From positions 1-6,625 of the forward strand of contig JAFASB010000244.1 of the NCBI GenBank assembly GCA_019244985.1: 6,625 nt of DNA, in the 5' to 3' direction. This DNA is from Acidimicrobiia bacterium (GTDB taxonomy: Bacteria > Actinomycetota > Acidimicrobiia > Acidimicrobiales > AC-14). The notes below the pieces were generated by a model. It saw only the letters and a program-made list of their open reading frames with translations, was not told where the DNA came from and searched no databases. Shown here piece after piece: positions 1-5,172 of the stretch (position 1 is its first letter; every line of letters begins with the position of its first letter). The position numbers and the translations under genes are program-made.

Positions 1-18
1 CCGGTACCCTCCGCCCCA

Positions 19-1017
19 ATGAGCACCGCCGATCGTGTCCAACCTGAGCGCAACCTCGCGCTCGAGCTCGTCCGGGTCACCGAGGCCGCCGCCCTCGCCG
101 CCTCGCGCTGGATGGGCCGAGGGGACAAGGAAGGCGCGGACGGTGCCGCGGTCGATGCCATGCGTGTCGTGCTGGGAACCGTCGCCATGGACGGCATCGT
201 CGTCATCGGCGAGGGCGAGAAGGACGAGGCGCCGATGCTCTACAACGGCGAGAACATCGGCGACGGCACGCCGCCGTCGGTCGACATCGCCGTCGACCCC
301 ATCGACGGCACCACGCTGACGTCGCTGGGCCGCGGCAACGCCCTGGCGGTCATCGCTATGAGTGAGCGGGGCACGATGTTCAACCCCGGGCCGTGCGTGT
401 ACATGGAGAAGATCGCCGTCGGCCCCGACGCCGCCGGCGCCATCGTCATAGACCCGGCCCCCACCGAGAACCTCGAGAGCGTGGCGAAGGCCCTCGGCCG
501 AGAGGTGCGCGATCTCACCGCCGTCATCCTCGACCGCGAGCGCCACGGCGAGCTCATCGGCGAGATCCGCGCCGCCGGTGCGCGCATCCGGCTCATCCCC
601 GACGGCGACGTCGCCGGCGCCATCTCCACGGCCTGGCCCGAGTCGGGCGCCGACGTGCTCTTCGGCATCGGCGGCACACCCGAAGGCGTCATCGCCGCCG
701 CCGCCCTCAAGTGCATGGGCGGCGAGATGCAGGGCAAGCTCTGGCCCCGGAACGACAGGGAGCGCCAGGCCGCCATCGACGAGGGCTACGACCTCGACCA
801 GGTGCTGACCACCGACGTTCTGGTCGCAGGCGACAATGCCTTCTTCGCGGCGACCGGCATCACCGACGGCGAGCTCCTGCAGGGCGTTCACTACGACGCT
901 CGGGGCGCCACCACCGATTCACTCGTCATGCGCTCGAAGTCCGGCACCGTGCGTCGTATCGACGCCCGCCACCGCCTCCCGAAGCTCCGCGAGTTCGCGT
1001 CGATCGAGTTCGGCTAG
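19..1017 (+). CDS. glpX: Class II fructose-1,6-bisphosphatase (GlpX)
   Basis: Cytosolic metal-dependent enzyme that removes the 1-phosphate from fructose 1,6-bisphosphate in gluconeogenesis; in many actinobacteria it is the main or only FBPase. The 332-residue product carries the family signatures in order: GRGDKEGAD (33-41), the metal-site motif GEGEKDEAPMLYNGE (64-78), DPIDGT (93-98), YMEKIAVGPDAAG (128-140), ILDRERH (170-176), DGDVAGAIS (195-203) and GGTPEGVIAAAALKCMGG (218-235, Glu222 matching the catalytic-site Glu of the E. coli enzyme). Length and the C-terminal run RSKSGTVRRI fit the mycobacterial-type GlpX. The E. coli DPIEGT motif is DPIDGT here, as I recall for actinobacterial members. 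The ATG at 19 gives a normal-length N-terminus, but the frame is open to the window edge and the 18 visible upstream bases hold no Shine-Dalgarno sequence, so a slightly earlier start cannot be excluded. It converges on the minus-strand run with a 5-base gap. Confidence 0.96.
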   Translation: MSTADRVQPERNLALELVRVTEAAALAASRWMGRGDKEGADGAAVDAMRVVLGTVAMDGIVVIGEGEKDEAPMLYNGENIGDGTPPSVDIAVDPIDGTTLTSLGRGNALAVIAMSERGTMFNPGPCVYMEKIAVGPDAAGAIVIDPAPTENLESVAKALGREVRDLTAVILDRERHGELIGEIRAAGARIRLIPDGDVAGAISTAWPESGADVLFGIGGTPEGVIAAAALKCMGGEMQGKLWPRNDRERQAAIDEGYDLDQVLTTDVLVAGDNAFFAATGITDGELLQGVHYDARGATTDSLVMRSKSGTVRRIDARHRLPKLREFASIEFG

Positions 1018-1022
1018 CTCCT

Positions 1023-2381
1023 CTACGAGGTGCTGCCGGCCGCCATCGACTCGTGGTACTGCGAGTCGGGCGCCGTCGCCACTGCGAACACGCCGACCGG
1101 ATGGCCTGAGACGTACGACGTGGAGATGTAGTCGCCGACCATGCGGCCCTGGCTGGTGTTCGCAAGCCACTTGTTCTGCATGGGCGCGCTCGAGAGTGTC
1201 GTCGGGCTGCCCCACCCGGACAGGCCGCCCGTCGACGAGATCTGGCCGACCTGGAGCTGACAGGCCGTTCCCGAGCAATTGGCGACCGGGAAGAAGTAGT
1301 ACGTCAGCGCCAGATGGGCGCTGGGTCCTGAGGTCGTGGAGTCGACGGCGAGGCCGGGGATGAAGTGGTCCACCGTGCTCGTCACTGCGTCAATGGGGAC
1401 GCGCACCGGTCCCGCCCAGGTGACACCGTCGGACGTCGACGCGATCACGATGTCGTTCGACGAGCAGCGCGACCGGAACCGGCAGTCCTCCCACGCTGCG
1501 TAGACCGTTCCGGCGCTGTCGACCTCCGCCGACGGCAGCTTGTTCACGCGCATGCTGGCGTGCACGGCGTGGTGCTGCACAGGCGTGACAGTCGTCGCCG
1601 CGCTCCATGTCTGACCGCCGTCGGTCGACCGATAGGAGATGATCGCCGACTGGGCGGCATTGTCGGCGGGGACGACGACGGTGCCGTCCGGGCGCACGAC
1701 GGGCTGGCCCCCGATGCCGTGGACGGAGTCGGCCGTCGTCTGCGGCGGCGACCACGTCATGCCGCCGTCGGCCGACGTCGTGTTGTAGATCAGGTCGCCG
1801 GATCCCTCGACGTCGTACTCGATGTAGCAGTGGCCGAAGTACGGACTGGTCGGCGTGTTGTCACATGCGATCCAGCTCTTGTCGAGGCCACTCCCCTTGG
1901 TGGCGGCGACGGTCGCGTTCCCCCATGTCGTCCCGTTCGTCGACGCGTTGAGAGCGACGGCCACGCCGTTGGACCCGGTCATAGCCAGCGTGGCCACCAG
2001 CCACTTCCCGTGGGCGGCGTCGTAGGCCACGCTCGCGTCGGTCGCCCGGTCGTACGGGCCGGGCACGGGCGCCAATTTCGTGAGCCCCGGAAGGAGGCCG
2101 TTGGCCCATGTCGTGCCCCCGTCAGACGATGTCGACCAACCGATGGCGGCCGCGCCACCATTGGCGATGCGGCCGACCTGGAAAGCGGACACGATCGTCG
2201 ACCCCACCGCGAACGTGTCGGGCTCGACCTCGGTCTGATGCTCGGCCTTCGAGGTTGACGGCGTGACCAACGTGTCGGTGCTGATGACCTGGACGTTGGC
2301 CGCCGCGCCGGCGGAGACCGCGATCATCGTCACGGTCAAGGGAATGGCGAGGGCGACAAAGAGGCGCTGGGCTGCACGCAT
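1023..2381 (-). CDS. Secreted Asp-box (BNR repeat) sialidase-fold beta-propeller protein
   Basis: A 452-residue exported protein of unknown activity. The ATG at 2381 is chosen because it begins a clean signal peptide: MRAAQR, a hydrophobic stretch from about 7 to 25, then an Ala-rich cleavage region (SAGAAA, 23-28). The frame runs open to 2657 but the extra residues are Arg-rich, overlap the upstream gene and look non-coding. Five Asp-boxes (S-x-D-x-G-x-T-W type) are visible: SSDGGTTW (85-92), STNGTTW (147-153), SADGGMTW (203-210), STDGGQTW (252-259) and TSDGVTW (316-322), as in sialidase-type six-bladed propellers. Six cysteines fall in three close pairs (173/185, 300/306, 369/374), suiting disulfides outside the cell. 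There is no sortase motif, lipobox or C-terminal membrane anchor, so the protein is probably released. I could not find the FRIP motif or a convincing Arg triad, so sialidase activity is not supported. No Shine-Dalgarno sequence is seen; it lies 23 bases after the upstream gene and is probably co-transcribed. Confidence 0.85.
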   Translation of the reverse strand: MRAAQRLFVALAIPLTVTMIAVSAGAAANVQVISTDTLVTPSTSKAEHQTEVEPDTFAVGSTIVSAFQVGRIANGGAAAIGWSTSSDGGTTWANGLLPGLTKLAPVPGPYDRATDASVAYDAAHGKWLVATLAMTGSNGVAVALNASTNGTTWGNATVAATKGSGLDKSWIACDNTPTSPYFGHCYIEYDVEGSGDLIYNTTSADGGMTWSPPQTTADSVHGIGGQPVVRPDGTVVVPADNAAQSAIISYRSTDGGQTWSAATTVTPVQHHAVHASMRVNKLPSAEVDSAGTVYAAWEDCRFRSRCSSNDIVIASTSDGVTWAGPVRVPIDAVTSTVDHFIPGLAVDSTTSGPSAHLALTYYFFPVANCSGTACQLQVGQISSTGGLSGWGSPTTLSSAPMQNKWLANTSQGRMVGDYISTSYVSGHPVGVFAVATAPDSQYHESMAAGSTS

Positions 2382-2404
2382 GACGGGGAACCGTACAGAC
2401 CAAC

Positions 2405-3379
2405 TCAGAGGTGGCGGCACATCTGGACGAATTCCCTGCCGTGTTTCCACGTCCAGCTGACCTCTTTGACCCATCCGCGGCTTTTGTAGAAATCGTAAGA
2501 GCGGCTGTCGGCCCAGGTGCGCAGCGCGAGTCGGCGCGCGTCCCGCTCGGCCGCGAGCGACTCGAAGGCGGCGAGCAGCCTGCTGCCGATCCCCTGTCCG
2601 CGCTGGTTGCGGTCGACGATCAGGTCGCGCAGGTACGCGACGCCGCCGTGCGTCCAACCCTCGGCGACGGCCACCACGTCACCGTCGCGGCGGGCGGCGA
2701 TCGTGAACGGGAGCTCGGGCGGGAAGTCCGGCCCGAGGACGTCGACACCATGGTCGTACCACTGCCGCTCGGAGAAGGCTTCGGTGTCCGGGTCGGGCCG
2801 CTCGCTCACCGTCAGCTCGAGCTCGATGCCGCCGCGGCCAACGACGGCAGGCGGGGCGAACGGTGCGTCCGCAATCGGGTGCCACAGCCGTCCCTTCGCG
2901 GTCTTGGTCTCTTCGAGCAGGTGCACTCGCTCGAATGTGACGGTGGCGCGGTAACCGGCGAGGGCCGCGACGGCAGCCGCGATCCGGTCGGGCGCCATCT
3001 CGTCGGCGAGCGTGACATGGGGTACAAAAGGCCAGGTCAGAGGGCGTTCCAGGGGCGGCACGAACACGCTGCCGCGGAGCCGGCCGAGGGCCTCGAAACC
3101 GGGGCCCGACACCGCCAGATAGACGGTGGGGCTGTCGGGCTGGAACGTGGCGGGCGGACCGAGCTGGAGCGTGAACGCGCCTACTGACGCCGCCGCGCCG
3201 CGAAGGACCCGCAGGGTGTCGGTCATCGCGTCGTCGCGCACGTTGACCGGCGGCACGAGCGTCAGGTGGGACGGGATGCGGCCGAGTGCGCCGTCGTCGC
3301 ACGCTCGACGCAGGGCGTCGACCTCGCGGTCGAAGGGCGCCGGGAGCAGCAGGGCCACACCCAGCCGGCGCTTGGGCAT
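2405..3379 (-). CDS. Fusion of 2H phosphoesterase (2'-5' RNA ligase-like) and GNAT acetyltransferase domains
   Basis: A 324-residue two-domain protein, probably cytosolic. The N-terminal half (about 1-175) shows the two HxT motifs that define the 2H phosphoesterase superfamily: HLTL at 38-41 and HVTL at 121-124, each after a short hydrophobic strand, about 80 residues apart as usual. Members act on 2',3'-cyclic or 2'-5' phosphodiesters of RNA or nucleotides. The C-terminal half (about 184-324) is a GNAT domain: a strand pair VVAVAEGW and VAYLRDLIV, then the acetyl-CoA pyrophosphate loop QRGQGIG (259-265) and the late motif YDFYKSRGW (295-303). No interruption or frameshift lies between the halves. 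The ATG at 3379 sits 10 bases after the permease stop and starts the first 2H strand (RRLGVALLLPAPF) directly. The frame is open to 3556, but that part is permease shadow. No clear Shine-Dalgarno sequence. Substrates of both halves are unknown. The GNAT call is very firm and the 2H call firm. Confidence 0.9.
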   Translation of the reverse strand: MPKRRLGVALLLPAPFDREVDALRRACDDGALGRIPSHLTLVPPVNVRDDAMTDTLRVLRGAAASVGAFTLQLGPPATFQPDSPTVYLAVSGPGFEALGRLRGSVFVPPLERPLTWPFVPHVTLADEMAPDRIAAAVAALAGYRATVTFERVHLLEETKTAKGRLWHPIADAPFAPPAVVGRGGIELELTVSERPDPDTEAFSERQWYDHGVDVLGPDFPPELPFTIAARRDGDVVAVAEGWTHGGVAYLRDLIVDRNQRGQGIGSRLLAAFESLAAERDARRLALRTWADSRSYDFYKSRGWVKEVSWTWKHGREFVQMCRHL

Positions 3380-3389
3380 CAGCGTCGCA

Positions 3390-4193
3390 TCACGGTTGCA
3401 ACAGCACGTGCATGCGGCGCGACGCGGCGCGCAGGCCGATGAGACCCATGACCGAGAGGTAGGCGACGTGCACGAGCATGTCCACGCCGATGGTGCCGGT
3501 CGTGAGGGCGCGCTCCATGGCGACACCTTGGTAGAGGGGCGTGCACTGCACGACAAGTTGTAAGGCGCGCGGGTACGTCGCCAGTGGATAGAAGGTCGCC
3601 GAGAAAAGGAACAGCGGCAGGATCGTCAGCTGCACGAACTCGAAGTCCTGCCAGCTCCGCATGTACGAGGTGCACGCAAGGCCGACCGCACCGAATGCGA
3701 AGCCGATGAGTGTCGCACCGGGAAGGGCGAGCACCACCCACGGCGACTGGACAAGCCCAAGGACCGCCATCACCAGCAGGAAGGCGACGGCGTACATGAA
3801 CCCCCGAAACAGCGCCCACGCGATCTCGCCCAGCGCCAGATCGTCGATGGTGACCGGCGTCGCCAGGATCGCCTCGTAGCTCTTCTGGTACTTGAGCTGG
3901 AAGAACACGCCGAACGTGCTGTCGAACACAGCACCGTTCATCGCTGACGAAGCCAAGAGGGCGGGCGCCACGAACGTCGCGTACGTCAGCGAATGCCCAC
4001 CGACGTTGACGTGCCCTACGAGCTTGCCGAGGCCGATGCGAACCGAGAGCAGATAAAAGACGGGCTCGAAGAAGCCGGCGAGGAACGTCAGCCACAGATG
4101 GCGATACACCATCAGCTTGCGCTCGAGGATGCGCGGCGCCCGCTGACGCCCCGCCAGCAGGGGACTCGCCAGCCGGAGCGGGAAGTCCGTCAT
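3390..4193 (-). CDS. ABC-2 type transporter permease, second of the pair (NodJ/DrrB-like)
   Basis: A 267-residue integral membrane subunit of an exporter. Roughly six hydrophobic segments are visible near residues 34-55, 68-90, 125-148, 152-175, 187-205 and 236-255, with a basic N-terminus (RQRAPRILERK) on the cytoplasmic side. The stretch YEAILATPVTIDDLALGEIAW (about 106-126) is the conserved cytoplasmic coupling region of ABC-2 permeases, and LPLFLFSATFYPL (192-204) is the typical late-helix motif. It is clearly related to the neighbouring permease: FVAPALLASSAM matches FLAPALLAAAAM, and ILATP matches MLATP. Its ATG overlaps the stop of that gene (ATGA, 4190-4193), and an excellent Shine-Dalgarno sequence lies 7 bases upstream, fixing the start. 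The frame continues open to 4931, but only as antiphase read of the first permease. It probably forms a heterodimer with the first permease and uses the ATPase at 5172-6113. The cargo is unknown. Confidence 0.93.
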   Translation of the reverse strand: MTDFPLRLASPLLAGRQRAPRILERKLMVYRHLWLTFLAGFFEPVFYLLSVRIGLGKLVGHVNVGGHSLTYATFVAPALLASSAMNGAVFDSTFGVFFQLKYQKSYEAILATPVTIDDLALGEIAWALFRGFMYAVAFLLVMAVLGLVQSPWVVLALPGATLIGFAFGAVGLACTSYMRSWQDFEFVQLTILPLFLFSATFYPLATYPRALQLVVQCTPLYQGVAMERALTTGTIGVDMLVHVAYLSVMGLIGLRAASRRMHVLLQP

Positions 4194-4963
4194 TGGACCA
4201 ACCTCCTGCGGTAGGTGGCGTTGGCGATCAGGCAGCCCCCGACGAACCATGCGAGGAGATAGGCCACGTGGGCGATCGAGCCGAGGAAGGAAGCCTCGCC
4301 CAGTGCGAGGTGACGGCACAGATCGACGCCATGCCACAACGGCGTGATGTACGCGACCGGACGGAGTCCGACCGGCAGCTGCGACACGGGGAAGAAGGTG
4401 CCGGAGAACAGGAACATGGGCATCACGCCGAAGCGGAAGAGGGCGGTGAGGCCGCTGTCGCGTTCGAGCGTCACCGCGTAGCCGGCGATCGGCGCCGCGA
4501 AGGCGAGGCCGGTCAACAGCCCCACCGGAATCAGGAACACGGCCTCGGGGGACTTGATGGCGCCGAAGGCAGCCATGACGACGAAGAAGACAGTGCACAC
4601 CATCAGGATGCGAACGCCGATCCAGGTGAGATGGCCAGCGAGGATGTCGCGCACGCGCAGAGGGGTGGCGAGCATGGCGTCGTAGGTCTTCAGCCACTTC
4701 ACCGCCGCCATCACCGGCCACGCCGCTTCCATCGCCGCCGTCTGCATGGCGGCCGCCGCCAATAGCGCAGGTGCGAGGAAGACCAGGTAGCTCACGCCAC
4801 CGAGCGATCTGCTGTGTCCGCGGTTGACGAGCGAGCCCAGCCCGAGGCCCATGGCCGCGAGGAAGAGGACGGGCTGGAGCACGCTCGACACCGCCGAGCC
4901 CCGCCACGTCCGCTTGTACCGGTAGGCCCACGACTGCAGCGACCGAACCGACGCCGAGCTCAT
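4190..4963 (-). CDS. ABC-2 type transporter permease, first of the pair (NodJ/DrrB-like)
   Basis: A 257-residue membrane subunit of the exporter. The N-terminus SVRSLQSWAYRYKRTWRGS is the amphipathic, basic lead-in common in ABC-2 permeases, followed by about six hydrophobic segments near 28-46, 58-78, 112-134, 141-163, 175-193 and 229-247. The coupling region reads WLKTYDAMLATPLRVRDILAG (about 90-110), and the late-helix motif is MPMFLFSGTFFPVSQLP (181-197). It is a diverged paralogue of the downstream permease, with which it overlaps by 4 bases. The ATG at 4963 gives the usual N-terminus. A GTG at 5017 would add 18 polar residues (GGEVVRSRFDPSDRRT core) that look like translated spacer. No Shine-Dalgarno sequence precedes 4963; instead a 15-base dyad sits at 4967-4981. 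A leaderless or short-leader transcript from inside the gap is possible. Codon use is very GC-rich at position three (48 of the first 50 codons). Confidence 0.92.
   Translation of the reverse strand: MSSASVRSLQSWAYRYKRTWRGSAVSSVLQPVLFLAAMGLGLGSLVNRGHSRSLGGVSYLVFLAPALLAAAAMQTAAMEAAWPVMAAVKWLKTYDAMLATPLRVRDILAGHLTWIGVRILMVCTVFFVVMAAFGAIKSPEAVFLIPVGLLTGLAFAAPIAGYAVTLERDSGLTALFRFGVMPMFLFSGTFFPVSQLPVGLRPVAYITPLWHGVDLCRHLALGEASFLGSIAHVAYLLAWFVGGCLIANATYRRRLVQ
4201..4207 (-). promoter_or_regulatory. Strong Shine-Dalgarno site of the second permease
   Basis: Read on the minus strand this is AGGAGGT, a full match to the anti-Shine-Dalgarno sequence, 7 bases before the ATG at 4193. It lies inside the last codons of the first permease gene. 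It is the only strong ribosome site seen in front of any gene in this window, and it confirms the start of the second permease, implying efficient initiation in addition to coupling through the ATGA overlap. Confidence 0.88.
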
Positions 4964-5172
4964 AGTCCGTCGGTCCGACGGGTCGAATCTACTGCGGACC
5001 ACTTCGCCGCCGGCCACTCATCGCCGCCGAAGGCGGCCCATTCTGGCTGGCGGCACCGCCGAGCGAGGCTCGGCGCAACAAGAACGCGCGGAGGCCGGCC
5101 GGCTTCGCCGTGCTGGCCGGAGCACGACTGAAACTCGCCGAGCAGGCTCTGCTTGCGAGTGCGAAACCTCAT
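4960..5172 (-). CDS. Doubtful 70-residue ORF bridging ATPase and permease genes
   Basis: No family recognised. The ATG at 5172 overlaps the ATPase stop as TGATG, and the TGA at 4960-4962 overlaps the permease ATG as ATGA, so the frame joins both neighbours the way coupled genes do. The product begins MRFRTRKQSLLGEF and is Arg-rich, with two Cys, several Trp and no membrane segment or signal peptide. Against it: by my hand count only 52 of 70 codons end in G or C (74%), compared with 48 of 50 in the adjacent permease. There is no Shine-Dalgarno sequence, and the DNA is filled with hairpins that would explain the peptide as translated repeat. I think it more likely non-coding, but the exact fit at both ends is worth recording. 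Confidence 0.2.
   Translation of the reverse strand: MRFRTRKQSLLGEFQSCSGQHGEAGRPPRVLVAPSLARRCRQPEWAAFGGDEWPAAKWSAVDSTRRTDGL
4967..4981. repeat. Perfect 15-base dyad before the first permease start
   Basis: CCGTCGG and CCGACGG are exact reverse complements separated by one base. On the minus strand the dyad ends 3 bases before the ATG at 4963, where a ribosome site would normally be. In RNA it could form a 5-base-pair stem with a 5-base loop. It could be a protein-binding dyad, a small translation-limiting hairpin, or chance in GC-rich DNA. Confidence 0.5.
4986..4991 (-). promoter_or_regulatory. Possible -10 element of an internal promoter
   Basis: Minus-strand TAGATT fits the actinobacterial -10 pattern TANNNT and stands out in a GC-rich gap. 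A start about 7 bases downstream would leave a leader of roughly 15 bases before the permease ATG at 4963. No convincing -35 element is seen at the right distance, so this is only a candidate. Confidence 0.2.
5023..5037. repeat. Inverted repeat, 6-base-pair stem
   Basis: GCCGCC (5023-5028) and GGCGGC (5032-5037) pair around the 3-base spacer GAA. It is one of the dyads filling the gap between the ATPase and permease genes. It is short enough to arise by chance in DNA of this composition. Confidence 0.45.
5057..5075. repeat. Inverted repeat, perfect 8-base-pair stem
   Basis: CGCCGAGC (5057-5064) and GCTCGGCG (5068-5075) are exact reverse complements around a GAG spacer, the longest uninterrupted stem in the gap. 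No T-run follows on either strand, so it does not look like an intrinsic terminator. It fits an RNA-stabilising hairpin or a palindromic unit of a dispersed repeat. Confidence 0.6.
5095..5120. repeat. Inverted repeat CCGGCC/GGCCGG with inner mini-stem
   Basis: CCGGCC (5095-5100) pairs with GGCCGG (5115-5120) across a 14-base loop that itself holds a GGC-TTC-GCC mini-stem (5101-5109). CCGGCC is nearly self-complementary with its neighbours, so alternative folds are likely. Part of the gap's hairpin cluster. Confidence 0.45.
5133..5160 (-). terminator. Stem-loop just after the ATPase stop (terminator or attenuator candidate)
   Basis: On the minus strand the RNA reads ACTCGC, A, AGCAG, AGC loop, CTGCT, CG, GCGAGT: a 6-base-pair and a 5-base-pair stem joined by a small 1x2 internal loop. 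It begins 11 bases after the ATPase stop and is followed by TTTC, a short weak U-tract. The position is right for a terminator, but permeases that need this ATPase lie downstream on the same strand. Partial termination or protection of the upstream mRNA from 3' decay is therefore more plausible than full termination. Confidence 0.45.

Larger units (their letters stand above)
4964..5171. other. 208-base hairpin-rich gap inside the ABC operon, possible dispersed repeat
   Basis: This gap separates the ATPase from its permeases, while every other junction in the run is 23 bases or less. It holds five inverted repeats: 4967-4981, 5023-5037, 5057-5075, 5095-5120 and 5133-5160. Composition differs from the flanking genes, with several short A/T runs (AACAAGAA, GAAAC). 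Alternating stems of this sort are typical of small intergenic palindromic elements, but a repeat family cannot be shown from one copy. A 70-codon frame on the minus strand spans the whole gap and is listed separately at low confidence. Confidence 0.45.

Noticed and set aside
280..320. Asp in place of Glu in the GlpX metal motif (DPIDGT versus E. coli DPIEGT) as a possible inactivating change
   Set aside because: Asp at this place is what I recall for mycobacterial GlpX, and all other motifs are intact, so it is a lineage feature.
1365..2258. Plus-strand open frame of 297 codons opposite the propeller gene
   Set aside because: The peptide is Arg/Gly/Asp-rich with no recognisable motif, and the opposite strand encodes a protein with signal peptide and Asp-boxes.
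964..2381. Intact sialidase (neuraminidase) enzyme
   Set aside because: Asp-boxes alone occur in many propellers. The FRIP motif and Arg triad were not found, so only the fold is claimed.
2411..3187. Plus-strand open frame of 258 codons opposite the 2H-GNAT gene
   Set aside because: No domain is visible in it, and the minus strand carries both HxT motifs and the GNAT loop.
4194..4931. Upstream extension of the second permease frame
   Set aside because: The extra 246 codons are an out-of-frame read of the first permease, Arg/Pro/His-rich with no membrane segments. The Shine-Dalgarno site at 4201-4207 and the ATG at 4193 define the real start.
4964..5171. CRISPR array, tRNA or riboswitch in the gap
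   Set aside because: There are no direct repeats with spacers, no cloverleaf with a T-loop sequence, and no riboswitch core that I recognise; only short inverted repeats are present.
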